Shown piece after piece: positions 55,001 through 64,000 of a DNA stretch of 64,000 bases; positions within the stretch are counted from its first letter, which is position 1, and every line of letters starts with the position of its first letter. The notes beneath the pieces were generated by a model. It was not told the origin of the DNA, made no database searches, and saw only the letters and a program-made list of their open reading frames with translations. Source of the DNA: Crotophaga sulcirostris (lineage: Eukaryota > Chordata > Aves > Cuculiformes > Crotophagidae); NCBI GenBank assembly GCA_013397455.1, contig VYZB01000193.1, positions 1,050,972-1,114,971 on the forward strand, given 5' to 3'. Both the position numbers and the translations under genes were made by a program.

Positions 55001-58000
55001 TGGAGTCATGCTTCTTAGATTCAAATTTCGATGTTCAAGTCTTTTTTCTTTTACAGAGTTGATATTAGCAGGAACTGATGTCATTTTAAAGAGACCAATG
55101 CTCCCTACTCTGCCACTCACCGAATCTCTCACATGCTCGGGCAGATGTAGCAGGAAAGGGAGGGTGTGATGACAATGACAAAACATTAAGTTTCTTCATT
55201 ACAGAGCAAGAATATGCAAGATGATCAGATTATGGTGCAAACTCCACTTTATGCATGGATTTTTATTTTCAAATGGGTAAGGTACAGACTGATGGTTCCT
55301 GACGCAGCACAAGAAAAATGAGATCTCCAGAATGAAAAAAATTATTTGTTCGGGGAGGGTAGGCAAAACAGGACTTTTTATTTTCTTCCCACATCTTGAG
55401 ACACTGACACATCTTCAAAACATTGTTTTATAAGCAAGTACAGGAGACATAAAACACAACGTACAAGAGACTAGACAAAGTTCTCAAACCAGACTCATGA
55501 GAAGCTGAGTAACAAACTGCATTCAAAATGCAACTTACAACAGAATCAAGTTATTATTCATTAAGTGAATTTGGCATTAATCACTGGAACCATCAATACA
55601 ATACACAAAAAATAGAAGATGCTATGAGAAATAATGACATGTTTTGCTAGATGCTGACAGGTTATTGCATTTTTACTGGTTCCTCATTAGTTTCCTGTGA
55701 CTGAGCTACTCAAAGTTGATCAATTTCAAGTGGAATAAGTGTCTACATAACATTTTTTGAGTAGACTAATAGGGAACAAACTAAAGTAACTAGCCCTAAA
55801 ACAGTAATAAAACTTGTCTAAGCATCTAAAAGAAACACCTGTGAAAAACAATACTGGAATGAGGCAGACTCCTTTGAGGTTCCTCCATCCTTGAGTGCAC
55901 TGCCAATGAAGTAAGACATCCTTGTCAAGGAAGATCCTCTGCTTTAAAAAAAGTCTGTCTTCATGAAGATAAGGCTGAACAAATGGTGTAAGACACTTCT
56001 TTTTAGTAATATAACCACTCAAAATTATTAAACAAACATCTGGAACATAAGATTGAAGTAGATAAAAGGGGTTTCTAATCCCATATAGACGACTTGCTTG
56101 GAGCTGCTTATCTTTCTTTGCCAGTCTGAACAATGTTTCATGTTTCTCCTAGTTCTTGAGTTCAGAAGGCTTTTTCTCTTCTAATGTCTAGCCAGAACTG
56201 CTATCCAGCTCTATACAGAACTCATATAACCACAACTATTAGAAATTCCAGAACAGACACATAGTTCCTTCCAGATATGACTTCAGCATTCTTTGTTCTG
56301 TAGTATCCATAGTTGCTAAACTGTCTCAAAACACAAACTACAAAATAAGCCTGTTTTAATTCAATATTATTGTTCTACAACTCGTGCCTAAATTATAATC
56401 TACATTTTCAAAGCAGTTTTCTCTCTTCTAGGAAAGGCTGTAGAACTGCACATATGCAGGGATCTTTGATCTTCCTCAAAAAAAAAAAAAAGAAAAAAAG
56501 AAATGAACACCAACAAATGTCTATTTCAGACTGTATCACTGTCTCAGCTGACCCAGTTGATCTATCTGTTTCAAGAATATCTGAAAAAAGAATGAAGAAC
56601 TTAATGACTGATTTCTGAGGAAACCCACCGAAAACTTTTTGTCATTCTCAATGCCACTCGAAGACTATTTCTGCTGTGAAAACATACTGAAGTGGATCAA
56701 TGTCCAAAAAAGAGAGAAGACTTACTATACCTAAGAATGATGGGACAACTCTCATTTGACCACTCACATTAAAGTCATTACAGAGAACAGTGAACGACAA
56801 TGACAAAGCAGTGTAATCAAGAACATGAGATAGCATTCACTTATGTCAAAAGCATTAATATGCAGCAGGTTTTTAGGAGACTAAACTAGGAATGAAACAT
56901 TTGTGCTTCTACTATATTGAAAATGTACTTCATGTCCTGCCCTTCCCCTGAAAAATAAAACCCAGGAGTATCAAGAACCAGTGTGATGGAAAACACTGCC
57001 AGCCATCATCAGGTAATACAGCAAAAATCAGTGGAGTCAGTTTGAGTACCAAAAAGGAAACACCAGCACAAAAATTAACATCAACTTATTATTTCTGAAA
57101 TATTAATTGATCCAGATGAAAGAACTGAAACAGGAAGTTTAAAGTATGTTGACTAGAGGTCTCAAAACAGAAGAGGAACAAAAGCTGTATCAGACAAACA
57201 CGCATCGCCATACACATTACAGCTGACATGCAATCCACTGCTCTAAGATAACTTGTACTCCACAAAGACAGATTTATATTTTTATTATTAGAATGTTATT
57301 TATATCAAACAAAAATACAGAAAAAAATTAAGAATTTTCACTTAATAAGGAAATATCCATAACGTACCCAAGACAGGACTTCTTCAGAAAAATTTAGCAT
57401 GTTTTCCTTTTCGAATTTCAAAAGGAGAAATACTTGGACTAAAGTAGGTCTATCTTTGTAATTCTCTCATTAGTTTTACACAACTTAACACCTGCCAAAC
57501 TGTTCAGTGATATCCTTTTTTTAAAAAATACAACTGTAACAATGACAACATTAATTGCTTCAGTCCCCTTTTCTGAACCTCAACAGTGAAGACTATGATT
57601 TGAAACACAGTAAATTTACAATTTTTCCTGGTGTAAATACACCAATTAACACAATTAAAAGCAACAATTTTTATCAGGTTCAGAGATATGAAAAACTGTA
57701 CAGGATACTGTTTCACCTAGATAGCCTGGGAGATGCTATTAGTATTACCAGTCTAAATTAAGCGGCTAAACCCCCCAGCTTCGAATTTGCTGAGATATAG
57801 ATAAATTTCAGCCTTCAAAACTGTATACTTGTAGAGACGTCAGCTTCCTGTGAGTTTTTGTGCCTGGATCACTACATAGAAGGTGTCACAGAACCTTAAT
57901 TCTTACTTTCACTCAAGACAACATGGACAACTGTTTTTAGTAATGAATAATAAACCTACCTTATGCATCCATATTCTTCCTTTCCTTATAATATGTGTTA

Positions 58001-58403
58001 ACCTATCCACGCACACTCTGTGAAGTGGCAGGTAGAAGCTAAGTTCACTTTGTGGAAGTATAATTGACAGTCCATATGTGCTTCTGTCTCCATTCCAGTT
58101 TCCATCAAAGATTAATGACACAATGATTACCCTTTTTTCTGCCAAGACGAAGAACTTCACATCTATTGCACCGCTTTCGGCATTCCGAAGAATTTCTCCA
58201 TTCAGGGTGTGGTTAGCAAGAAAAGTTATTTCACCATCACTGAGAAGTACCTGTTCTGTCTTTGGTGCCCAGATATGCCGCACTCGGGGGCCAAGAATAT
58301 TGTCCCAGTAAGCAAAAGTGGCAGCCAATAAAGGCGACTCGCCATTCAAGGAGATCTCTGTTTTAGCAACTGCAGGAGACGGTGGTGGACAAAGAGCTGA
58401 CAT
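45896..58403 (-). CDS. C9orf72: C9orf72, DENN-family guanine nucleotide exchange complex subunit (10 coding exons, complete)
   Basis: The translation follows human C9orf72 closely from first to last residue. Coding segments are 57960-58403, 54851-54910, 53855-53950, 53123-53187, 51119-51191, 48338-48454, 47392-47627, 46824-46881, 46165-46274 and 45896-46082, all on the minus strand. They sum to 1446 nt, or 481 aa plus TGA, the length of the human long isoform. Every intron is GT-AG. The family has a longin/uDENN half (roughly residues 20-195), a cDENN core (about 200-343) and a dDENN tail (about 370-464). The protein works in the cytosol and on lysosomes with SMCR8 and WDR41, acting on small GTPases (RAB and ARF families) and in autophagy initiation. 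The start is ATG 58401-58403 with G at -3, and the opening residues MSALCPPPSP match the known N-terminus. No stop or frameshift is seen. Introns are compact: the gene spans about 15 kb here against about 27 kb in human. Confidence 0.98.
46165..46274 (-). CDS. C9orf72: C9orf72 exon 10 (codons 384-419 and two bases of 420)
   Basis: 110 bp, the human size. Acceptor TGACAG|ATC and donor GACAC|GTAAGT. It starts IFHLKPGLSLRSTFLAQFLL and runs to KYIEDD, within dDENN. The following intron 10 is only 82 bp (46083-46164). Confidence 0.96.
46718..46765. repeat. 18-bp tandem duplication in C9orf72 intron 9
   Basis: Unit AAATTATCTATTCATGTT occurs at 46718-46735 and 46736-46753, with a partial third copy to 46765. 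Looks like recent slippage. Confidence 0.9.
46824..46881 (-). CDS. C9orf72: C9orf72 exon 9 (end of codon 364 to 383)
   Basis: 58 bp, the human size. Acceptor TTTATAG|AAA and donor CAG|GTAATT. It encodes NVFQDILHRDTLVKAFLDQ after completing codon 364. Too short to stand out as an open frame; placed by homology and splice sites. Confidence 0.95.
47392..47627 (-). CDS. C9orf72: C9orf72 exon 8 (codons 286-363 and two bases of 364)
   Basis: 236 bp, the human size. Acceptor AAAACAG|GAT and donor GATTT|GTATGT. It encodes DATGSFVLPFRQVMYAPYPT through the very conserved CHEHIYNQRRYMRSELTAFW block to DESFTPD. It forms the end of cDENN and the link to dDENN. Confidence 0.97.
48338..48454 (-). CDS. C9orf72: C9orf72 exon 7 (codons 247-285)
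   Basis: 117 bp, the human size. Acceptor ATGCAG|ATT and donor AAA|GTAAGT. It begins IVRTLCLFLTPSERKCSRLC and ends GLFVQGLLK. Two substitutions in mid-exon (RN where human has EA) leave the length unchanged. Phase 0 on both sides. Confidence 0.97.
48455..51118 (-). other. C9orf72: C9orf72 intron 6 (non-coding)
   Basis: About 2.66 kb, AT-rich. It holds a C homopolymer (about 11 C at 49683-49693) and a short CATA/TA-rich tract near 49905-49930. Introns 7 (710 bp), 8 (510 bp) and 9 (549 bp) hold only small simple repeats. Confidence 0.8.
51119..51191 (-). CDS. C9orf72: C9orf72 exon 6 (end of codon 222 to 246)
   Basis: 73 bp, the human size. Acceptor TTTGCAG|TGC and donor AAG|GTAATG. It encodes (N)AISSHLQTCGCSVVVGSSA then EKVNK, part of the cDENN core. 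Confidence 0.96.
51192..53122 (-). other. C9orf72: C9orf72 intron 5 (non-coding)
   Basis: About 1.93 kb, AT-rich, with nothing recognisable apart from its changed donor GTATGA. Introns 3 (900 bp, 53951-54850) and 4 (667 bp, 53188-53854) are equally plain. Confidence 0.8.
53123..53187 (-). CDS. C9orf72: C9orf72 exon 5 (codons 201-221 and two bases of 222)
   Basis: 65 bp, the human size. Acceptor TTTCAG|ATAAGTG. It encodes ISDTVLNDDDIGDSCHEGFLL plus AA of codon 222. The donor is CTCAA|GTATGA, with a T where a GTAAG donor would have its second A. The human short isoform (222 aa) arises by reading into this intron; see findings. Confidence 0.96.
53855..53950 (-). CDS. C9orf72: C9orf72 exon 4 (codons 169-200)
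   Basis: 96 bp, the human size. Acceptor GAGCAG|GGC and donor GAT|GTAAGT. It starts GQSIIPMLTGEVIPVMELLS and ends with PEEID. Phase 0 on both sides. Confidence 0.97.
54851..54910 (-). CDS. C9orf72: C9orf72 exon 3 (codons 149-168)
   Basis: 60 bp, the same size as human exon 3. Acceptor GCTCAG|GAG and donor CAG|GTAAGG. It encodes ERQEHFQKIVLEGTERMEDQ. Both flanking introns are phase 0, so skipping it would keep the frame. Intron 2 before it is about 3.05 kb. Confidence 0.95.
54911..57959 (-). other. C9orf72: C9orf72 intron 2 (non-coding)
   Basis: About 3.05 kb of AT-rich sequence between exons 2 and 3. A run of A with few interruptions lies at about 56477-56500. A 135-codon minus-strand open frame at 55726-56133 shows no family resemblance that I can see. 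No repeat element is recognised. Confidence 0.8.
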
Positions 58404-58445
58404 GCCCGCTTCCTCTCTCGTGTTTACATGAAATGCTTACATTAC
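57960..58445 (-). CDS. C9orf72: C9orf72 exon 2 (short 5' UTR plus codons 1-148)
   Basis: The acceptor is TTTCTAG|G at 58446/58445, preceded by a long T-rich tract (58455-58490 on the plus strand is A-rich). The 42-nt leader 58404-58445 is followed by 148 codons ending WMHK, and the donor is AAG|GTAGGT (intron begins 57959). It encodes most of the longin/uDENN half, including the near-invariant stretch around residues 31-45 (AYWDNILGPRVRHIW). The intron is phase 0. The acceptor is inferred from sequence; the donor is fixed by protein homology. Confidence 0.95.
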
Positions 58446-60734
58446 CTAGAAAGTTTCATAGAAAAAAAAAAAACAAAACAAAACCAAAATTAGAGCAGCA
58501 CTCATTATTACCCCATCTTCTTTTGTTTCCAAATAAGTCTTCCAGAGACAACCTGACTTCTACACCTTAGATTTCACTGTAGACTTAATTCTGGAAGCAT
58601 TCCTTCCACATAAAGATGTGGTATGCGTTACAAACCTTAGTCAGGCAGACCTCAAATACCCTTTACCCACAACAGAAGTATGATGAGCCTGCACAAGATT
58701 CAACTTGTGTAAAAAACCTGACATACGATAAATATATCCTTTACATCATGGTGCCATGCAATGTGTTGCGATACAAGACACATGGTTGGCACTTTATAGA
58801 GAAGTCTTCATATTGCGTAGACACAAATCCTTATACAGTTCCCCTAGCAGTTTCCAACAACTCCACAGCTTCCCCTTTACGATGTGGCTGCAGAAGATAA
58901 CAGGAAGTTTCACCTTCCCTAAAAGTTACGCTAGAGTCACAGGAACACACTAAATAGAAAAACTTTTAGAAAGAAGAAGATAGGTGGGAATGATGCATGT
59001 TGAAGACATAGCATAAAATCGCTGAAATAGTTGAATTGTTTAAACTTACATGAAATGTATTAACTTAGCAGACATAGCTTTTTTGTAATAGCATTGTCGC
59101 GTTTGCATATTGAATTTGATAGGAGGGCTCACGCCTCCACATTTTCCTGGATAACAAAAACTAGTTTGCCAAAAGTAGTGAACGCTCATTTGTAGCTCGC
59201 AGAGAGCAGAAACCTTGAAAAGAAGATTCGAGAGAAACTGGTGCCAGAATGATGACCTGGGGAGTAAAATTCAGCTGAAAGTGATCAAGAGGAGAGAGAT
59301 AAGACTTCCTCCTTGACTGACGATTGACCTGAGGAAGAAGAGAAGGATGAAGTACCAACCACCAGAGACCACCAGAAGGAATAACTATGCAAGCACAAAG
59401 GATATTATAAGATGCATGGGTTATGAGAAGCAACATGAATATGTAAATAAGTTGAAGGAAATATGTTGACTCAACATAAACCTAGCTCTATAAATATGTG
59501 CCTTCCACCAAGTCAGGGGCAAGCATATGAATCATAGAACCATCTGGTTGGAAAAGACCTCTGAGATCATCGAGTCCAGCTGTACCTGACCACTTACTCA
59601 ACCATCTCCCTAAGAAACTCATCTACCTGTCTTTTAAACACCTCCAGGGATAGTAACTCAATCACCTCCTTGGGTAGCCTGTTCCAGTGCTTGACCACCC
59701 TTTCAGTGAAGAAATTTTTCCTAATGTCTAGTCTGAACCTCCCCTGGTGCAACCTGCTGCCATTACCTCTCATCCTATCACCTGTCATTTGGGAGAAGAG
59801 ACCAACCCTGACCTCGTTACAACCTCCTTTCATGCAGCTGTAGACAGTGATGAGGCCTCCCCTCAGCCTCCTTTTCTCTAAGCTAAACAGCCCCAGTTCC
59901 CTCAGCGGCTCCTCATAAGACTTGTTCTCCAGCCCCTTCACAGGAGAACGGCAGGAGAATCCCCTGCTTTCACCTTGGTGCCAGTAAAGGAAAGCTTCTT
60001 TCAGAAATCTTAAAAGTCTGGTCTCCAAGGGTTTTATTTTACCGGCTTTGACTGTAACAGTAGGAACAAATTTAATTGAGGCTGGACAACTATAAAAGCT
60101 AAAATGCACTTATCCTGATGAGACCTCGCATGACCAACACTCAGCTTTCCTCTCCTTCCTGCCTGCAGGTCTCCTACAGGACATCAGAGGGAACCCCGCC
60201 TCACTGACACAGCTGTCACTGCCCCGTATTACGCAGCTGAAAACCTTTCTCCGTAAGGCAGAGCCCCTAAAAAGATTTTCGCTCCTGAAAAGATTTAAAA
60301 CGTCCCGCCGTTTCTCCACACAGGAGGAAGTCTCTCCCGCTTCTCCTCAGGCCGCCCCGCCAGCCCGTGACCAGCGTGGGGGGCTGCGGGGAAGCCGAGG
60401 CCGCCTTAGGCTCTGGACTGGACCCGACCCGACCCCGCGCTTTTCAGGGAAGCCGGGAGAAGCCTCCGCCACCCCTGCCGCCTCGGGTTGGCCGCGCGCT
60501 GGCTCTGCCTTCCCCAGCAGCCCGGGCAGCTGCGGCGCCGCAGGTCCCGCCTCGCGCCCGCCTTGCTCACAACTTCAGGAAGCGCCCACCGCCCACCGCC
60601 CGCGCCAGGCGAGCAGCCAGGAGGCCCGGCACCTTCCCTCCCTCCCCAAACACGGGGGGAGGCGGCAGCGCCCGCCGCGGAAAGCGCGACCTTCCCTTCT
60701 GCTTCCCGCCGCCACGGCCCCGCGCCCGCCTCAC
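58446..60734 (-). other. C9orf72: C9orf72 intron 1 (non-coding)
   Basis: Assumes the donor after 60735. The first 370 bases are GC-rich and hold one sense-strand GGGGCC (60716-60721) but no GGGGCC array of the kind that expands in human intron 1. A CR1 copy lies at 59529-59943 in the same orientation as the gene. The remaining AT-rich part shows nothing recognisable. Confidence 0.6.
59529..59943 (-). mobile_element. CR1 LINE in C9orf72 intron 1
   Basis: GAATCATAGAACCATCTGGT, AAAAGACCTCTGAGATCATC, CACCTCCAGGGATAGTAACT and so on to CTCATAAGACTTGTTCTCCA. 415 bp, well preserved, same strand as the gene. Peptide traces [11 protein letters not shown] and [14 protein letters not shown] remain on the minus strand. 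Confidence 0.95.
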
Positions 60735-60764
60735 CTGTGCGGCCGCCGCCGCCCCTCCTGCCCA

Positions 60765-61056
60765 CACAGCTACGGGGCCTCAGCCGCGCTTCTGCGCATG
60801 CGCTTCCCGGCTGCCCACCCCACAGCTACGGGGCCTCAGCCGCGCTTCTGCGCATGCGCTTCCCGGCTGCCCACCCCACAGCTACGGGGCCTCAGCCGTG
60901 CTTCTGCGCATGCGCTTCCCGGCTGCCCACCGCACAGCTACGGGGCCTCAGCCGCGCTTCTGCGAATGCGCCTCCGCCTCTTCCGGCCTGCCCACTGCAT
61001 AGCGACGGGGAGCGTCAGCCGCGAAACTACGCATGAGTCCCCTGGCTTCCCACCTG
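60765..61056. repeat. 56-bp minisatellite in the C9orf72 promoter
   Basis: Units start at 60765, 60821, 60877 and 60933, an exact 56-bp period. The first three are almost identical. The fourth has drifted and is extended by several bases, and a decayed fifth follows from about 60997. Each of the four units begins CACAGCTACGGGGCCTCAGC. Units 1-3 carry the palindrome TGCGCATGCGC (60793-60803, 60849-60859, 60905-60915); unit 4 carries TGCGAATGCGC (60961-60971). Because 56 is not a multiple of three, the array reads as a repeated peptide in shifting frames, which is not evidence of coding. Confidence 0.95.
60793..60971. promoter_or_regulatory. Array of NRF1-type sites
   Basis: TGCGCATGCGC is the self-complementary core of the NRF1 consensus. 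It occurs three times perfectly at 56-bp spacing, once with a single C-to-A change, and as a weaker TACGCATGAG at 61028-61037. NRF1 drives many TATA-less CpG-island genes of mitochondrial and housekeeping type and is blocked by CpG methylation. Binding is inferred from the motif only. Confidence 0.7.
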
Positions 61057-61360
61057 CCCACACAGTGGTAGGAGGGGGGAGCGGGCGGTGCTGTGCAGGG
61101 ACCTTAGCTACTGGGGGCCTGGAGATGTCCCGGCGCTTGCCACGGTGGCGGGGGAGGGCCAGCTCCGTTAATGGCAGCAGCAGGAACAGCAGCGGCAGCT
61201 GCAGGGAGGCGGCGTTACCTGACGGGTGGCAGAGGAAGAATGGCGTCCGGCGGCGCGGCCTGCGCGCAGGCGTTGGGCTCTGTGCGCGGTGGAAGCAGCG
61301 CTGGGCGCCCCGTGAGGCGGGCGCTCTGTGGCGGTGAGCGGCCCCGAACCGAGTGCGACT

Positions 61361-64000
61361 TGTGAAGGAGGCCGGCAGGAGCCCCGGCTGCACGTAGCTG
61401 GGGAAAACTGCGATGTACCAAGGGTATCATCTTATGGAGGGGCTTTTAGGCTTAAAGTAGTTCATAATGAGAGAATTAGGTTGGTATCCAAACATACTTG
61501 TGAGAAACGTCAGCTCACAATGCAGTTTTAGAGAGGGCAAAGTCTTAGAAGCAAAGAAATTTATCTGCCACACTGGGTGCATAAGGGTATGGACCCTCCC
61601 CTGTGCACGCCGTTTGGTCCTGCTCACATTTATTTAGGGTACTTATTGAACTGCGTTCCTGTAATTCAATTACATTGGCTAGGAGACCATCTTCTAGACA
61701 GTTATATATATATTAGTTCTAATAGACAGCTTTGCTAATTCTGTCTTAGGGCAAGCACCTCCCTATCTGCTCTTGATTCTCAACTTGATAAATCCACATG
61801 GCCGTGTAATCCCTGTCTCCTCTCCCCTTAACTGGGTATTTGGAAACTTATATTCTTTCTGACTGCCTACTGATTTCAACTATCACAGTTTGGCTGAAGT
61901 AAAACTTTTATTTATCTATTACATACTGTATGCAAAACAGTGCAGGTGCTCTTATTTTTTTTAGCTTCATTTAGTTTCAGAGGTGTATGGGCAGTACTTT
62001 TACATCCTGTTAGTTCTGCAATCCAGTCTGGATGAAAAATGTAGAATCAAAGAATGGTTTGGGTTGGAAGGGACCTCATCCAGTTCCAACCCCCCTGCCA
62101 TGGGCAGGGACACCTACCACCTGACCAGGCTGCTCAAGACCCCATCCAACCTGGACTTGAATACTTACAGGGAGCAAGCATCCACAAGTCATTTATATGT
62201 AAAGGACAACATAGTTGCTTGCGTGTAAAAGTAATTTGTTTATTTACTGCCTAAAAGGGAAAAAAAACCCACCGATGCAAGGACACAGCTGTAGTCCTGG
62301 AGGCTCCCTCACCTCTGAATTCCCTGAGGAATCGTGTCTTAAGCGACTTGAACAGGCCCACACAGGAAGTCTTAACAGGGCACAAAAGTCCTTGACTGTG
62401 ATTTTTTGCATGGTACCCTCCCAGTTTAACCACAAAAATGGCCCTCCTCAAAATGCCATTAATGTTAGGAAGTGAATAGTTTTTTGTATTTTCTTCTGGA
62501 AGAGGAGAGAGTAACAATCCCACTGTATATGTTCTGAAGAGACTAATGGTATTTATGCAGGTGCCTTTTGTGGACGTGTCAGAGAAATGGTGACAGGCTG
62601 CAGCGTAAGCAGATTTTTTCTTCTGACAGAGAATATATCTGCCTGTGAAGCTTAATGCTGCACATCTGCATGAGATGGAGAGAGCATGGAACAGAGAAGA
62701 TGAAAACGAGCTCAGACAAAAACACATTTTGATTTTATTTATGTTTTTAGTATGGCATCTTGAATCATCATAATGACTGATGTCATGCTTTAAAGTCAGG
62801 TAGTATATAGGCAAAAAGGAAAAGGGATGAAACAAAATACAGTGAAATCCAGCTGTTCAGCCTGATGGAGAAAGACCATGGAAGCACAAAGTGTTCCTAG
62901 CTACCCTGCTGCACTGCAACCATGCATGCACTCAGGCCAGTGGAAGTTTGCAAAACTGTAGAAAGGTATTGAAGAAAGCCAAGTTCATAGTAATAAAATT
63001 AATGTTTTCCACCCAGATCCGGTTGCTGCAAAATTAATACTCAAGGTAACAGAGAGCAAATGTGAAGGGCTGGTTAGAGTTGCAAGAAGCAGAAACGCTT
63101 GGTGGTAGTGCAGGAATCAGTGCTGAGATTACACTTTATGAACCTAAAAGCATATAGGACCAGATTTAGCTTTAAAAAAACAAAGCTTGCTCTCCCCTAT
63201 CCCCAGCTGTTCATTCCTACAACAGGGGAAAAGTGTGACTTTACACAGGTGGGTGGTTTAATGCTGTAGTTTCACATCCATATTAAAACCAGTGAAGTAT
63301 GCCTGCACTATCATTGTCATGTTTGTGGAGTTTCTTGTTACTAGTTTTTAGGAGCACTGGCTTTATAAAGTTCTATGGCCTAATGCAAATTTGAGGTTGA
63401 CCTGTGAATATAAATTAATTTCACACAATTTCTAGTACTGATTCTAGCTGCATCCCACCAGTTATTTGTATCTGAGTGGTGCTATCCCAGGCTGCAGTCA
63501 TTATCATGTTGACACTTTACAGATCACCAAATGCACAGACACGGCAGTGTAGGGACCCATTAATTACCGTGACAGAAAGCAGCCTGGAATTCTAGAGCCT
63601 TTCAGTGGAAGTTAGAAATTTTCAAATGGAAGTTAAGGATCCATAATTTTGGAGCACCTAGGTATTTTATCCTAAGAGGTCTCCCATAACTTTTTTTTTC
63701 CCTCACCATGGAAAGGGTGATGTGATCTCTTAAAGGAAACTATTATATCTCTTCAAGCTAACGTGACAATGGCAAAATTACAACAGAAGGTCTATGTAGA
63801 TGAATGAGGGGAGGCATAATAGATTATATTTATTATAGTATTTACCAGAGTAAATGGCTAAGGGGGTTTCAGACAATAGCTACTTTGGAGCTTGGGCAGC
63901 ACTGGGCTTCCCCTGTCTGGACAGCTGCCCATAAGTTTTGTACAACAGCAGTTCAAGTTTGTACAGATTGGATAGACAAACTGTGGACTTAGGCAGTAAA
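61361..64000. other. Region upstream of C9orf72, no gene recognised
   Basis: The sequence returns to AT-rich immediately after the CpG island. Apart from the CR1 at 62042-62190, it holds one long minus-strand open frame of 194 codons (62251-62835) without a recognised domain. In human the next gene on this side, LINGO2, is far away. Confidence 0.6.
62042..62190 (-). mobile_element. CR1 LINE, short 3' fragment
   Basis: AGAATCAAAGAATGGTTTGG, GTTGGAAGGGACCTCATCC, CCATGGGCAGGGACACCT, CCCATCCAACCTGGACTTGA. About 150 bp. Confidence 0.92.

Larger units (their letters stand above)
60360..61360 (-). promoter_or_regulatory. C9orf72: C9orf72 CpG-island promoter and untranslated exon 1
   Basis: About 1 kb of very GC- and CpG-rich sequence, sharply bounded by AT-rich DNA, 2 kb upstream of exon 2. 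Two minus-strand donors could end a non-coding first exon: CACAG|GTGAGG (exon end 60735) and TCAG|GTAACG (exon end 61219). Human C9orf72 also uses alternative first exons, so both may be real. No TATA box is evident. The 56-bp minisatellite with NRF1-type palindromes lies upstream of the 60735 donor. A YY1-like AAGAATGGCGTCC lies at 61237-61249. Long GC-rich open frames here on both strands are by-products of stop-poor sequence. Confidence 0.75.

Noticed and set aside
55726..56133. 135-codon frame in C9orf72 intron 2, sense strand
   Set aside because: No domain, no splice sites tying it to the gene, and length within reach of chance in 64 kb.
59594..60109. 171-codon minus-strand frame
   Set aside because: Mostly CR1 3' coding end ([25 protein letters not shown]) joined to unrelated intron sequence.
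60367..61337. Long GC-rich open frames on both strands over the C9orf72 CpG island (119-211 codons)
   Set aside because: Stop-poor GC-rich sequence. The repeated peptide comes from the 56-bp minisatellite read in shifting frames, and no known protein resembles it.

Overview
This is a window of bird nuclear DNA. The signs are many CR1 LINE fragments with avian-type 3' tails, one avian ERV-type LTR fragment, and a complete vertebrate gene with GT-AG introns. That gene is C9orf72, on the minus strand. By the known equivalence of human 9p and the avian Z, the window probably comes from the Z chromosome; this is inference. The species cannot be named from the sequence.

Layout. 1-24.3 kb is AT-rich and non-coding except for one gene relic: a type I interferon of the kappa position, on the plus strand at 17.26-17.84 kb. 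It is readable in one frame from leader to helix F but broken by six in-frame stops. At 23.96-24.83 kb lies a GC-rich island cut by a 408-base assembly gap; a good minus-strand splice donor sits at its left edge. Order and orientation match the human MOB3B(-) / IFNK(+) / C9orf72(-) arrangement, in which IFNK sits inside the first MOB3B intron. I therefore read the island as the MOB3B promoter and first exon, and everything to its left as MOB3B intron 1. No MOB3B coding exon is in the window. 25-45 kb is intergenic, with several CR1 copies.

45.9-61.3 kb is C9orf72. Ten coding exons (human numbering 2-11) can be set to the base. They sum to 1446 nt, giving 481 residues plus stop, the same length as the human long isoform. 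The product is the DENN-family subunit of the C9orf72-SMCR8-WDR41 complex (autophagy, lysosome and small-GTPase control). The promoter is a CpG island at 60.36-61.36 kb. It holds a 56-bp minisatellite of four units plus a decayed fifth; three units carry a perfect NRF1-type palindrome and the fourth carries one with a single change. 61.4-64 kb is intergenic with one CR1.

Most worth a second look: the interferon relic with an intact IRF-type element upstream, the NRF1-site minisatellite in the C9orf72 promoter, two AUG-stop elements in the C9orf72 leader, and the changed intron-5 donor that would alter a human-like short isoform. No tRNA, rRNA or CRISPR was seen.
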